Shown one piece after another: positions 20,236-28,710 of a stretch of 43,145 nt of DNA (the stretch's first letter is position 1; each line of letters starts with the position of its first letter). The position numbers and the translations under genes were made by a program. The stretch is taken from assembly GCA_029242765.1 (NCBI GenBank), contig JAQWTJ010000108.1, positions 1 to 43,145 on the forward strand, read 5' to 3'. Origin of the DNA: Flavobacteriales bacterium (lineage in GTDB: Bacteria > Bacteroidota > Bacteroidia > Flavobacteriales_D > Sanyastnellaceae). The notes beneath the pieces were generated by a model. That model saw only the letters and a program-made list of their open reading frames with translations. It made no database searches and was not told the origin of the DNA.

Positions 20236-20829
20236 TCAAAGTCGTTTCAGGGCTTCTTTTATCAAAGGCTCAACACCTTGGACGCCGGCCTTCATGGCTG
20301 CACCCAACACCGCATCGACCCGCTTTCGATCAAATCCCAGCGAACACAATGCAGCCAACGCATCACGCGCTTCCGTATTGTGCACTGCCCCTGTAGAACT
20401 TGCCCCCCCCGGTTCCCCCGTCCACGCCTCGCCGCCGAATTTGTCCTGCAAGTCAACGACGATGCGCTGCGCCGTTTTAGCGCCGATGCCCTTGATGGCC
20501 TTCAACGCAGCATCGTCTCCGCATTGTATCACGTGCACCACCTCGCCGGGGTCCATCCCGCTGAGAATCATCCGCGCTGTCTTCGCCCCCACCCCGCTCA
20601 CACCGTTGAGCAACACAAACAAATCGCGCTCGGTTTTGTCGTAAAAACCGAACAGCAATTGGTCGTCTTCTCGATACACCGGGTGGATCAACAAGCGACC
20701 CGCGGCCAGCGTCGAAATTTTCGAATACGTTGTAAGTGACACGTGCACCATATAGCCGACGCCGCCGCACTCCACCACCACATGAGTGGGGGTCTTCTCA
20801 ACGAATTTGCCGACCAAATGATGGATCAT
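20236..20829 (-). CDS. ruvA: Holliday junction branch migration protein RuvA
   Basis: A 197-residue DNA-junction binding protein that holds Holliday junctions in a tetramer and loads the RuvB motor. Seen are the N-terminal OB domain ([23 protein letters not shown] region and YREDDQLLFGF), two helix-hairpin-helix motifs (LNGVSGVGAKTARMIL and IKGIGAKTAQRIV), a flexible linker near residue 140 containing a Gly/Pro run, and the small C-terminal RuvB-binding domain (DALAALCSLGF). The ATG overlaps the maeB stop by four bases (ATGA). Its partner ruvB is 20 kb away in this window. Confidence 0.97.
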   Translation of the reverse strand: MIHHLVGKFVEKTPTHVVVECGGVGYMVHVSLTTYSKISTLAAGRLLIHPVYREDDQLLFGFYDKTERDLFVLLNGVSGVGAKTARMILSGMDPGEVVHVIQCGDDAALKAIKGIGAKTAQRIVVDLQDKFGGEAWTGEPGGASSTGAVHNTEARDALAALCSLGFDRKRVDAVLGAAMKAGVQGVEPLIKEALKRL

Positions 20830-23096
20830 GTCGTGGTGCGCTGGGCATCAAAAGCGGCAATGCGGACCATATTGACAATCTCCCGCACGCTTGAACCAAG
20901 CTGCAAAATGTGGAAGGATTTCTTCATCCCGAGCAACACCGGCCCGTGCACTTCGAATCCTGCCATTTCTTGCATCAATTTGTAGGCAATATTGCCGGCT
21001 GCAAGGTTCGGGAAAATAAGTGTATTCACACGCCTTCCCCGCAGCGCACTGAACGGAAAGATTTCCCCTGCCAATTCTTCATTGAGGGCGAAATTCGCCT
21101 GCATCTCACCGTCAACAATCAAATCAGGGTGCTCTACATGGAGGATTTTCACGGCTTCAGCCACCTTTTCTGCATCAGGGCCCTGGGCTGATCCAAAGTT
21201 CGAATAGCTGAGCATGGCAATGCGCGGAACAATGCGAAACTCCCTAACAGCACGGGCCGTCAATAAGGTGATGTTGACCAGTTCGCGCGCCGTGGGATTG
21301 CGGCTTACCGTGGTGTCCGCGAAGAACATCGGACCGCGCTTGGTTTGCAAGATGTACATCCCGGCAACCTTTTTCACGCCCTCGGCCATCCCGATAATCT
21401 GCAACGCGGGGATTAAACTCTTGCGGTAATTGCGGGTGAGACCGGAGATGAGCGCGTCCGCATCGCCTGATTCAACGAGCATTGCACCGAAATAGCTGCG
21501 ACGCTTCATCAGGCGCTGAGCATCACTCAAGGTCATGCCATTGCGGGCACGTTTTTCGGCCAATGTCACAGCGAAAGCCTTGCGACGCTCTCGCTCACGG
21601 CGTTCCAGCGGATCGATAATCTCGACGCCGGGCAACTCGATGTTGTGCTCCTCTATCAAGGCCGCAATCGCCTCACGGTCGCCGAGCAACAGGGGCCGGG
21701 CGATGCCTTGATCGCGGGCCGCTTCAGCCGCCTTCAGAACTTTGTAATGGTCGGCTTCGGTAAACACGATGCGCTTGACCTTGTTGCGCGCGCGGTCGCC
21801 CAGTGATCGAATCAAGCTCGAATCAATGTCGAGACGGCGATTCAGCTCGCGCTTGTAGCCATCCCAATCGCGTATGGGCGAACGCGCCACACCCGAGTCC
21901 ATCGCAGCGCGTGCCACAGCCGGTGCCACCGTTGAGATTAGACGCGGATCCATTGGCTTTGGGATGATGAATTCGCGCCCAAAAGCCATCCCGCGGATGC
22001 CATAGGCCTCATTCACCTCATCGGGCACATTTTCTTTTGCCAGTTCCGCAATGGCGCGAACGGCGGCCATCTTCATTTCGTCATTGATCGAAGTGGCGCG
22101 CACATCCATGGCTCCCCGAAAAATAAAGGGGAAGCCCAGCACATTGTTCACTTGGTTGGGGTGGTCCGAGCGGCCCGTGGCCATTATCAGATCCTCGCGC
22201 ACGTCCATAGCCAAGTCGTAGGCAATTTCAGGGTCGGGGTTTGCAAGTGCGAACACAATCGGGTTGTCTCCCATGGCCGCCACCCATTCGGGTTCAACAA
22301 TATCGCCGCGACTCAGCCCTAAAAACACGTCTGCCCCTTTCATCGCAGTCGCCAAATCAGCGTACTTCTTTTTTGTGGCAAAGCGCGACTTTTTTTCGTC
22401 CAACCCCTTGCGCCCCTTGTTGATGTGGCCCTTTGAATCAAAGACCGCCACATGCTTCAAATTCACACCCAATTGCAAGTACAACGCTAAGCACGCCATA
22501 GCCGAAGCGCCCGCTCCGCTCACCACCACGCGCACGTCCTCAATCTTCTTGCCCGCAACGTCCAAAGCGTTCAGCAAGGCCGCTGACGAAATAATCGCCG
22601 TGCCGTGTTGGTCGTCATGCATCACCGGAATGTCCAGCTCTTCAATCAGTCTGCGCTCAATTTCAAAGGCCTCCGGCGCCTTGATATCCTCCAGGTTGAT
22701 ACCGCCGAAAGTGGGGGCGATGGCCTTGACCGTGGCTACGAATTGATCCACGTCGGTGGCGTCCACCTCGATGTCAAAACAGTCCAGGTCAGCGAACACT
22801 TTGAACAACACACACTTGCCCTCCATCACTGGCTTGGACGCTTCCGGGCCGATATCGCCCAATCCCAGCACAGAAGTGCCGTTGGTAATCACCGCGACCA
22901 GATTGCCCTTGGCCGTGTAACGGTAGACGTCTTCGGGATGTTTTGCAATTTCCTTGCAAGGTTCAGCCACGCCCGGCGAATAGGCCAATGACAAGTCCCG
23001 TTGCGAACTGTAAGGCTTGGTGGGAATGACCTCCACTTTGCCCGGTCGACCACCGCTGTGATAGTCGAGTGCTTCTTTGCGAAGAATGCTACTCAT
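20826..23096 (-). CDS. maeB: NADP-dependent malic enzyme with C-terminal phosphotransacetylase domain
   Basis: A 756-residue MaeB-type enzyme. The N-terminal malic enzyme part (about 1-420) has [66 protein letters not shown] and the dinucleotide-binding [16 protein letters not shown]. It oxidatively decarboxylates malate to pyruvate. The C-terminal part (about 430-756) is homologous to phosphate acetyltransferase ([61 protein letters not shown]) and in known relatives has a regulatory, not catalytic, role, responding to acetyl-CoA. It starts 21 bases after the type IX cargo gene and overlaps ruvA by four bases. The maeB-ruvA-sprA order is conserved in Flavobacteria. Confidence 0.95.
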   Translation of the reverse strand: MSSILRKEALDYHSGGRPGKVEVIPTKPYSSQRDLSLAYSPGVAEPCKEIAKHPEDVYRYTAKGNLVAVITNGTSVLGLGDIGPEASKPVMEGKCVLFKVFADLDCFDIEVDATDVDQFVATVKAIAPTFGGINLEDIKAPEAFEIERRLIEELDIPVMHDDQHGTAIISSAALLNALDVAGKKIEDVRVVVSGAGASAMACLALYLQLGVNLKHVAVFDSKGHINKGRKGLDEKKSRFATKKKYADLATAMKGADVFLGLSRGDIVEPEWVAAMGDNPIVFALANPDPEIAYDLAMDVREDLIMATGRSDHPNQVNNVLGFPFIFRGAMDVRATSINDEMKMAAVRAIAELAKENVPDEVNEAYGIRGMAFGREFIIPKPMDPRLISTVAPAVARAAMDSGVARSPIRDWDGYKRELNRRLDIDSSLIRSLGDRARNKVKRIVFTEADHYKVLKAAEAARDQGIARPLLLGDREAIAALIEEHNIELPGVEIIDPLERRERERRKAFAVTLAEKRARNGMTLSDAQRLMKRRSYFGAMLVESGDADALISGLTRNYRKSLIPALQIIGMAEGVKKVAGMYILQTKRGPMFFADTTVSRNPTARELVNITLLTARAVREFRIVPRIAMLSYSNFGSAQGPDAEKVAEAVKILHVEHPDLIVDGEMQANFALNEELAGEIFPFSALRGRRVNTLIFPNLAAGNIAYKLMQEMAGFEVHGPVLLGMKKSFHILQLGSSVREIVNMVRIAAFDAQRTTT

Positions 23097-23117
23097 GCGT
23101 TCAGATGGCCAGAGGGT

Positions 23118-23906
23118 TCAGTGCTCAATTACGAGCTTCCGTGCATGGCTCAAAACGCCGTCTCTTTCCAGCGCATACAAGTACACGCCGGGTGCAAATT
23201 CTGAGCCGTTAATCCACAGCACGCCGTGCCCACAGTTCAACACAATTGTTTTGACCGCTCGTCCTGTCAGGTCCATGAAGACCAAGTTGCCGCCTTGGGG
23301 CGTGGAGTAAGCCAGGCCCGCAAGCCCCACAACCGGATTCGGTGCGAAGTGCTGAATCTCCACGCGCCTTTGTTGCTCAATGCCCACTACGCAGTCTTCT
23401 ACATCAGCGCAGTACAACACCGTGTGGCAATACTCTTCCATGCCTTGACCCGTGGGTATGAAACAATATTCAATGGCCGTCAGTCCGGCGATACCGTTGG
23501 GGTAGTAATCCGCAATGAGCCACTCCTCTTGGTCGATGGCGTTATAGCCCGTTGTATCACCAGGGGCCAGCGTCAAGGCTAGCGGACCGGGCGAACTATC
23601 CGTACCGTAGGGAAAGCACGTCCCGCCCCAACAAAAGCGTTCGTAGGCGCCCTCACCTCCAGCAACATAGGGGTAGTTAAAGGGCTCAACAGTCTGCACA
23701 AAATGTCGTTCGACATAAATCGTCAATGACACATCCGTGGCATTGGTCACCATCCACTCGGCCACCAGCGGCTCACCGGTCGCTTCGCCAAACACCTGTT
23801 CTGGAGGGTCGATTATGGTGGGGCTGTTTTGCGCTGAAGCGCTGTTCACCACAAAAAATGCGAGAGAAACGAAGAGGATTTGACCTAGGGCCTTGCACAT
23901 ACTCAT
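23118..23906 (-). CDS. Secreted protein with type IX C-terminal sorting domain
   Basis: A 262-residue exported protein. Residues 1-26 are a signal peptide (ILFVSLAFFVVNSASAQ). The middle looks like an immunoglobulin-like beta domain resembling the averaged Bacteroidota type (WMVTNATDVSLTIYVERH, APGDTTGYNAIDQEEW, AIEYCFIPTGQ) with cysteine pairs. The last 75 residues are a type A sorting domain: FAPNPVVGLAGLAYS, VFMDLTGRAVKTI, FAPGVYLYALERDG and ARKLVIEH. The N-terminal signal takes it through Sec and the C-terminal domain through the SprA translocon, with surface attachment or release. It has no recognised enzymatic domain. It heads the minus-strand run that contains sprA, 21 bases before maeB. 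A consensus -7 element lies almost at its start codon; the second Met (23900) is an alternative start. Confidence 0.85.
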   Translation of the reverse strand: MSMCKALGQILFVSLAFFVVNSASAQNSPTIIDPPEQVFGEATGEPLVAEWMVTNATDVSLTIYVERHFVQTVEPFNYPYVAGGEGAYERFCWGGTCFPYGTDSSPGPLALTLAPGDTTGYNAIDQEEWLIADYYPNGIAGLTAIEYCFIPTGQGMEEYCHTVLYCADVEDCVVGIEQQRRVEIQHFAPNPVVGLAGLAYSTPQGGNLVFMDLTGRAVKTIVLNCGHGVLWINGSEFAPGVYLYALERDGVLSHARKLVIEH

Positions 23907-23911
23907 GGGCG

Positions 23912-23919
23912 CAAAAATA
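23912..23919 (-). promoter_or_regulatory. Bacteroidota-type -7 element (TATTTTTG) for the sprA operon
   Basis: An exact TAnnTTTG match ends five bases before the ATG of the leading gene, with a TTG 16 bases upstream of it. If used, transcription would begin at or next to the start codon (leaderless or near-leaderless). Confidence 0.5.
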
Positions 23920-23985
23920 GCACGGAAGGCTCAAGCAACCCTATATAGGTGAACGGTTAATAAACGAAAGCACCAAGAATCGCCG

Positions 23986-23993
23986 TACCTTGG
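23986..23993 (+). promoter_or_regulatory. -7-like element (TACCTTGG) for the type IX thioredoxin gene
   Basis: Seven of eight consensus positions, followed by a GC-rich stretch and GCGAAAAT, about 40 bases upstream of the ATG at 24033. It closely resembles the element before the proline dehydrogenase gene (34512-34519). Confidence 0.35.
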
Positions 23994-24032
23994 GCGCGAA
24001 AATCACCCCCGCAAGGACCTAATAATCTCAAA

Positions 24033-25502
24033 ATGAAACACTTGTACACAGTGCTTTGTGCACTTTTTATCACCACCTCTGCCATGGCTCAATTGCCCGA
24101 CGGAAGTGTAGCCCCCGATTTCACCGCCACAGACATTGATGGTGTGGAGTGGAATCTTTATGAATTACTTGATGCCGGCACCACGGTAATCATCGACTTT
24201 TACGCCACTTGGTGTGGTCCTTGCTGGAGCTACCGTGCAACCGGTGCTTTGGACGACGTTTGGGAGCAGCTCGGTCCCGACGGAACAGGCGAGGTTATGA
24301 TTTTCACAATGGAGTCGGACGACACCACCACCGCAGCGGATCTAGCGGGTACGGGATCGGCAACAACTGGCGACTGGATTACTGGCACGCCATTCCCTAT
24401 GTTTGACGACTGTGGGAACATCTTTGACCTGTACGAGAACACGTACTACCCCACCATCTACACGATCTGCCCGAACCACATTTTGACTGAGAGTGGACAG
24501 GCGGATGCAGCCGGTCATATCGCGGTGGCTACGGCCGCTAGCTGTGCTGCTGCAAGTGAGCCTACCGATGCGGCCGTGTTAAGTTACACGGGCGAAACTG
24601 TGGCTTGTGCTGGATCGCCAACCGCCATTTCTGTCGAGCTAATGAACATGGGCACCGAGCCTTTGACCGCTTGCACGATTGAGTTGGTTTACAACGGCGC
24701 TACTGAGTTGAGCTACAACTGGACTGGAAACTTGGACACCTACGGCGTAACCGACATTCAAGTTGGAAGCCACGAATTTAGCAGCGCAACAAGCTTTGAA
24801 GTTCGTGCCGTTGCCGGTGGCGATGCCAATGCGACAAACAACGCTGTTATGTCAGCTGTGGAACTGGCCACACCTTCAACTTCACTCATCTACGTCCACA
24901 TTTTAACCGATGGCTGGGGTGAGGAGACGTCTTGGTCGATTACCGATGGCGGAGGCACCGAGTACGCTTCTGTGAGCGAGGGCACATACGCCAATCAGAC
25001 AGCATACGAAGAGTACGTGTCTGTGCCGGCAAATGGCTGCTACTTCTTCACAATAGGTGACTCTTACGGTGATGGATTGTATGGTGAACAGTGGGGCTCA
25101 ACAAACGGCTTCTGCAACGTGGCTTCTGTGAATGCTGACTTGACCTACTCTTCATGGCTCTACGCCTACGATGGGGACTACAACTTCGAACAGGAGAATG
25201 CTGCTGCCGACGTGAACACCGTGGTGAACGTGGAGGGATTGCAAGCTGAGACCAGCTTTGCTGTCTACCCAAACCCTGTGTCTGACGTGGCTTTCCTCGA
25301 GCTCAACATGGGCCAGGCTGCCGACGTGAACATGACCGTGCTCAACTTGCTCGGTCAGACTGTGATGACTGAAAACCTAGGCAATGTGGCCGCTGGCCAG
25401 CGCCGCGTGGAGCTCAACTTTACAAACTTGCAGAGCGGGGTGTACCTCGTGTCTTTGGACATGGGTGCTTCAACGCAGACGCTTCGCGTGACGGTCAAGT
25501 AA
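24033..25502 (+). CDS. Type IX-secreted thioredoxin-fold protein with GCY/DSYGDG module and C-terminal sorting domain
   Basis: A 489-residue protein in four parts. Residues 1-20 are a signal peptide (ITTSAMAQ). Residues 21-175 are a TlpA/peroxiredoxin-like thioredoxin domain with FYATWCGPCWS (C61, C64) and a cis-proline candidate in YYPTIYTI (P140). Residues ~180-280 resemble a CARDB-type beta domain (VSVELMNMGTEPLTACTIEL-like pattern). Residues ~285-370 share a W-x-x-E-T-S-W, GCY and DSYGDG module with the YihY fusion protein. The last 80 residues are a type A sorting domain (FAVYPNPVSDVAFLEL, LNLLGQTVM, LQSGVYLVSLD, LRVTVK). It should therefore reach the cell surface or medium as a thiol-disulfide protein. 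A perfect terminator follows, so it is probably monocistronic. Substrate unknown. Confidence 0.88.
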   Translation: MKHLYTVLCALFITTSAMAQLPDGSVAPDFTATDIDGVEWNLYELLDAGTTVIIDFYATWCGPCWSYRATGALDDVWEQLGPDGTGEVMIFTMESDDTTTAADLAGTGSATTGDWITGTPFPMFDDCGNIFDLYENTYYPTIYTICPNHILTESGQADAAGHIAVATAASCAAASEPTDAAVLSYTGETVACAGSPTAISVELMNMGTEPLTACTIELVYNGATELSYNWTGNLDTYGVTDIQVGSHEFSSATSFEVRAVAGGDANATNNAVMSAVELATPSTSLIYVHILTDGWGEETSWSITDGGGTEYASVSEGTYANQTAYEEYVSVPANGCYFFTIGDSYGDGLYGEQWGSTNGFCNVASVNADLTYSSWLYAYDGDYNFEQENAAADVNTVVNVEGLQAETSFAVYPNPVSDVAFLELNMGQAADVNMTVLNLLGQTVMTENLGNVAAGQRRVELNFTNLQSGVYLVSLDMGASTQTLRVTVK

Positions 25503-25526
25503 TATCTGAACGCAACTATTTTATAG

Positions 25527-25570
25527 GACCGGTGGTTTGCTGCTTGCAGGCCACCGGTCTTTATTTTTTT
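25527..25570 (+). terminator. Rho-independent terminator after the type IX thioredoxin gene
   Basis: GACCGGTGG (25527-25535) pairs perfectly with CCACCGGTC (25551-25559), followed by TTTATTTTTTT. It lies 25 bases after the stop codon and separates this gene from the TlpA operon. Confidence 0.9.
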
Positions 25571-25590
25571 GGGAGCATTCGAAGTGGAAT

Positions 25591-25621
25591 TTGAGCGACC
25601 TTTGAATCCAGCTTCCTTTTG
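25591..25621 (+). promoter_or_regulatory. Putative promoter of the TlpA-DUF6029-Omp28 operon
   Basis: TTG at 25591-25593, a 20-base spacer and TCCTTTTG at 25614-25621 (seven of eight -7 positions), between the preceding terminator and the ATG at 25642. Confidence 0.4.
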
Positions 25622-25641
25622 TGATATTGAAACCACACGAT

Positions 25642-26163
25642 ATGAAACACCTCACATCACCTTTTGTCCTTTGCCTCTTGCTGAGCACAATGGCTCTTTT
25701 CTCAGCTGATTTGCACGGCCAAGCCATCCCCGATGTCCAGATCAAGGATATGGAAAGCCGTGCCGTCTCAACAGCCCAGCACATCTCTGAGGCCCAAGGC
25801 CCTGTCTTGATTTGCTTCTGGGCTACGTGGTGCAGCCCGTGCAAGCGAGAGCTGAATGCATACGCCGATTACTATAGGGAATGGCAGGAGCTATTCGGCT
25901 TAGAGCTCATTGCCGTGTCAGTTGACGACCCGCGGAGCGTTTCGCGCGTACAACCATACGTGAACTCGGTAGGTTGGGATTACTCCATTTGGCTCGACCC
26001 CAACGGAGAGTTCAAACGCGCTATGCAGGTGATAAACGTGCCGCATACCTTTTTAGTCGACCCCGCAACAAGCGAGGTTATCTGGCAGCACAACAGCTAC
26101 ACCGATGGAGATGAAGATGAAGTCTACGAACAGCTTGTGATTTTAGCTGGGGAAAATGACTAA
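25642..26163 (+). CDS. TlpA-like thiol-disulfide oxidoreductase, exported
   Basis: A 173-residue single thioredoxin-like domain after a signal peptide (CLLLSTMALFSADLHGQ). It has the FWATWCSPCKREL redox site (C64, C67), an AVSVDD strand, and the cis-proline loop VINVPHTFLVDP (P134). TlpA/ResA-type proteins usually reduce disulfides in periplasmic substrates such as apocytochromes or maintain exported proteins. No C-terminal sorting domain is present, so a periplasmic or membrane-tethered location is likely. The ATG at 25642 is chosen over an upstream in-frame GTG at 25621 because it starts the signal peptide. It overlaps the next gene by eight bases and leads a four-gene operon with two barrels and an Omp28-like lipoprotein. 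Confidence 0.9.
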   Translation: MKHLTSPFVLCLLLSTMALFSADLHGQAIPDVQIKDMESRAVSTAQHISEAQGPVLICFWATWCSPCKRELNAYADYYREWQELFGLELIAVSVDDPRSVSRVQPYVNSVGWDYSIWLDPNGEFKRAMQVINVPHTFLVDPATSEVIWQHNSYTDGDEDEVYEQLVILAGEND

Positions 26164-27868
26164 AATTGTATCAAAATGGTTGCTGGGCCTAGCTGTGCTG
26201 TGCTTTTGTGGGGGCGCATTGAAGGCTCAGGATTTGAGTGGTAACGAAGACCAAGGCTACATCACAGGCAATGTCCAGGTTACCATGCAGACCTATAATG
26301 CGGACTCCTTGATCGGGGCGGTGGTGCCTCCGGGAAAAACCGGCTTCAACGCCTTTGGAAACCTGATTTACACCAAAGGTGACTTTTCAGCGGGCCTCCG
26401 CTATGAGAGCTACCTTAATCCTTTGCTCGGCTTCCCCGGCCGCTTTCACGGAACGGGCATAGGCTACCGATTCGCACGGTACAAAAAGGGCCAATTCGAC
26501 GTGACGATTGGCAACTTCTACGAACAGTTTGGCAGCGGGATGCTGCTTCGGGCCTATGAAGAGCGCAACCTCGGGATTGACAATGCTTTGGATGGCTTTC
26601 GATTGATTTGGAGGCCTGTGGACGGGCTGGTCGTCAAGGGATTGTATGGAAAACAGCGCATGGACTTCGACTCCAGGCTGATCAACGGGCCGGGCATTGT
26701 GCGCGCCGTTGATGCTGAGCTCGACGTGAACACCTTGATCGCCTCGCTGCACGACTCTAAAACACGCATCACCTTGGGCGGAAGCTTCGTCAGCCGCTTT
26801 CAAGCTGGCAGCACCTTGTCGGTCGACACGCTGGTCCTGGAGGTGCCCCAAAACGTGGGCGCTTGGGGCTATCGAGCAAACTTGCAGCACAAGGGCTTCC
26901 AAGCGAATTTGGAATACGTCACCAAGATCAACGACCCGAACGCCGACAACACGTACACCTACCGGCGTGGCGAAGGCGTCTTGATTGGGGCCGGCTGGTC
27001 CACCAAGGGCTTCGGCGTCACCTTCAGCGGAAAGGCGGTTGACAACATGAGTTTCCGCTCGGACCGCAACCTGCTGCTATTTGATTTGCCAATCAATTAC
27101 ATTCCGGCCATCACCAAGCTGCACTCCTACAACCTTGCGGCCACGCTCTACCCCTACGCCACAGTCATCCAAGGCGAAGTTGGCGGTAGCGCAGAAGTGT
27201 TCTACACCTTGAAGCGCGGATCGAAACTCGGCGGCAAGTACGGGACCAAGATTGCAGCGCAGTGGGCGACCGCCTTTTCCTTGGACACAACCAACTTGAC
27301 CGGCGTGGAAGGTGCAGTGTACGGCTATGAGCGCAATTCCTGGAAACCGGGGTCCGAGCTGTATATCCGGGACGTGAACATTGAAATATCTCGAAAAATT
27401 TCGAATAAGTGGAAGATGAAGTACACCTATTTCCACTTCGACTTCAACACCTTGGCCACCCCGGTAACCACGGCGTACAAAGGAATTGTCAGGGCCAATG
27501 TGCACGTTGCAGAGGTCGCCTGGAGGATCAAACCCAAACACAGCTTGCGAACTGAATTTCAGGTGTTAACTACGGGCATAGACGACGACGGCAGCAAACA
27601 AGACCGCGGAGATTGGGCAACCGTATTGGCCGAATACACGGTCAGTCCACATTGGTTCTTCAGCTTTCAAGACCAATACAATTACAACACGGCAGAAGGC
27701 GAATCCGGACTGCACTATATCTACGGCTCCATAGGACACATCGAAGGATCGAATCGCATCGCTGTGGGCTACGGAAAGCGGCGCGAGGGAATTTTTTGCA
27801 TCGGCGGAGTCTGCCGAGCAGTGCCGGCCTCCAACGGTTTTGAACTCACCTTTACAAGCAGTTTCTAA
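26156..27868 (+). CDS. DUF6029-family outer-membrane beta-barrel protein
   Basis: A 570-residue protein with signal peptide (LLGLAVLCFCGGALKAQ), followed by alternating hydrophobic/polar strands over the full length and a terminal Phe (FELTFTSSF), as expected for an outer-membrane barrel. The segments GYITGNVQVTMQTYNADSLIG, FNAFGNLIYTKGDFSAGLRYE and YLNPLLGFPGRFHGTGIGYR resemble the DUF6029 family, known mainly from Bacteroidota and uncharacterised. It overlaps tlpA by eight bases and the Omp28-like gene by one base (TAATG), so the three are translationally coupled. A role with the adjacent redox lipoprotein is plausible but unproven. The length and strand number could suit a 16-24 strand barrel. 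Confidence 0.8.
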   Translation: MTKIVSKWLLGLAVLCFCGGALKAQDLSGNEDQGYITGNVQVTMQTYNADSLIGAVVPPGKTGFNAFGNLIYTKGDFSAGLRYESYLNPLLGFPGRFHGTGIGYRFARYKKGQFDVTIGNFYEQFGSGMLLRAYEERNLGIDNALDGFRLIWRPVDGLVVKGLYGKQRMDFDSRLINGPGIVRAVDAELDVNTLIASLHDSKTRITLGGSFVSRFQAGSTLSVDTLVLEVPQNVGAWGYRANLQHKGFQANLEYVTKINDPNADNTYTYRRGEGVLIGAGWSTKGFGVTFSGKAVDNMSFRSDRNLLLFDLPINYIPAITKLHSYNLAATLYPYATVIQGEVGGSAEVFYTLKRGSKLGGKYGTKIAAQWATAFSLDTTNLTGVEGAVYGYERNSWKPGSELYIRDVNIEISRKISNKWKMKYTYFHFDFNTLATPVTTAYKGIVRANVHVAEVAWRIKPKHSLRTEFQVLTTGIDDDGSKQDRGDWATVLAEYTVSPHWFFSFQDQYNYNTAEGESGLHYIYGSIGHIEGSNRIAVGYGKRREGIFCIGGVCRAVPASNGFELTFTSSF

Positions 27869-28710
27869 TGCGCTTATTGACTACAATATCACTCGCTGCG
27901 ACGGTCTGTTTTTCAGGGTGTGACGTAATCGACAACCCGGTGATTGACTTGGGGATCGGCTACCGCGGCGAAGCACTCGTGCCGGAATTTTCCCTTTTGA
28001 CCGGAGGGCCTCGGCACGTATTAATTGAGGACTTTACCGCACACGAGTGCGGCAACTGCCCCCCTGCTGCGGTCGTAGCCGAAGCGCTGGCTGAGGGCGG
28101 TGGAGGCTTGGTGCATGCCATCGCGGTCCACGCCGGTCCTTTAGCGGCCGTGCAGGATGCGCCCTTTGATACGGACTGGACGTGTGAAGAAGCTGAGCTT
28201 TGGTGGTCGCAACTCGGCATTCAGGTCAACCCCATCGGCCGGGTCAACCGACGTGGCGGTTCGGGAGCAAGTTTACCACCCACCGTATGGGAGGCTGAAA
28301 TGGAGGCTGCTTTGATTGAGCCGGCCAACTTGCATCTGCAAGGGCTGGCCGTAGAAGATGGTGACGATGTGCACGTCCATGTGCACGGCAGTTTTTCTGC
28401 TGCAGTGGAGGGTGAAGTGCGGCTGGCGGTGGTGGTGCTGGAAAGCGGTTTGGTAGGAGCCCAACTCAACTACGCGTCCGATCCCGAAGTCTTGACCGAC
28501 TACGAATTCAACCATATGCTGCGCGGCTCCGTGTCGGGCGGGGATGGCTTACCGTGGATTGCAGATGCTTCGGCTGGTGATGTACTCCAGTCGGACTACT
28601 CCATGGTGTGGAACCCGGATTGGTCGATTGAAAACTGCCATCTTTTGGCGATTGCTACCGCCTCGGACGGGGAGGTCCTCGCAGTCTTGGAGCTGCCTTG
28701 GGCCGAGTGA
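27868..28710 (+). CDS. Omp28-related outer-membrane lipoprotein with CxxC
   Basis: A 280-residue protein with a lipoprotein signal: hydrophobic N-terminus and lipobox FSGC with the acylated cysteine at residue 18. Residues ~45-150 are a thioredoxin-like domain of the Omp28 type, with VLIEDFTAHECGNCPPA (C61, C64), AIAVHAG and a cis-proline-like QVNPIGRVNR. The remainder is a beta domain (LVGAQLNYA, YEFNHMLRG, NPDWSIENCHLLAI) typical of the family. Family members are surface or periplasmic lipoproteins in Bacteroidota with no established reaction. Its start overlaps the DUF6029 stop and its stop overlaps the next start (TGATG). It is the third CxxC thioredoxin-fold protein within 4 kb. Confidence 0.85.
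   Translation: MRLLTTISLAATVCFSGCDVIDNPVIDLGIGYRGEALVPEFSLLTGGPRHVLIEDFTAHECGNCPPAAVVAEALAEGGGGLVHAIAVHAGPLAAVQDAPFDTDWTCEEAELWWSQLGIQVNPIGRVNRRGGSGASLPPTVWEAEMEAALIEPANLHLQGLAVEDGDDVHVHVHGSFSAAVEGEVRLAVVVLESGLVGAQLNYASDPEVLTDYEFNHMLRGSVSGGDGLPWIADASAGDVLQSDYSMVWNPDWSIENCHLLAIATASDGEVLAVLELPWAE

Noticed and set aside
23941-23950. CCTATATAGG palindrome in the divergent region as an operator
   Set aside because: Only ten bases and no second copy; could be chance AT-rich sequence near promoters.
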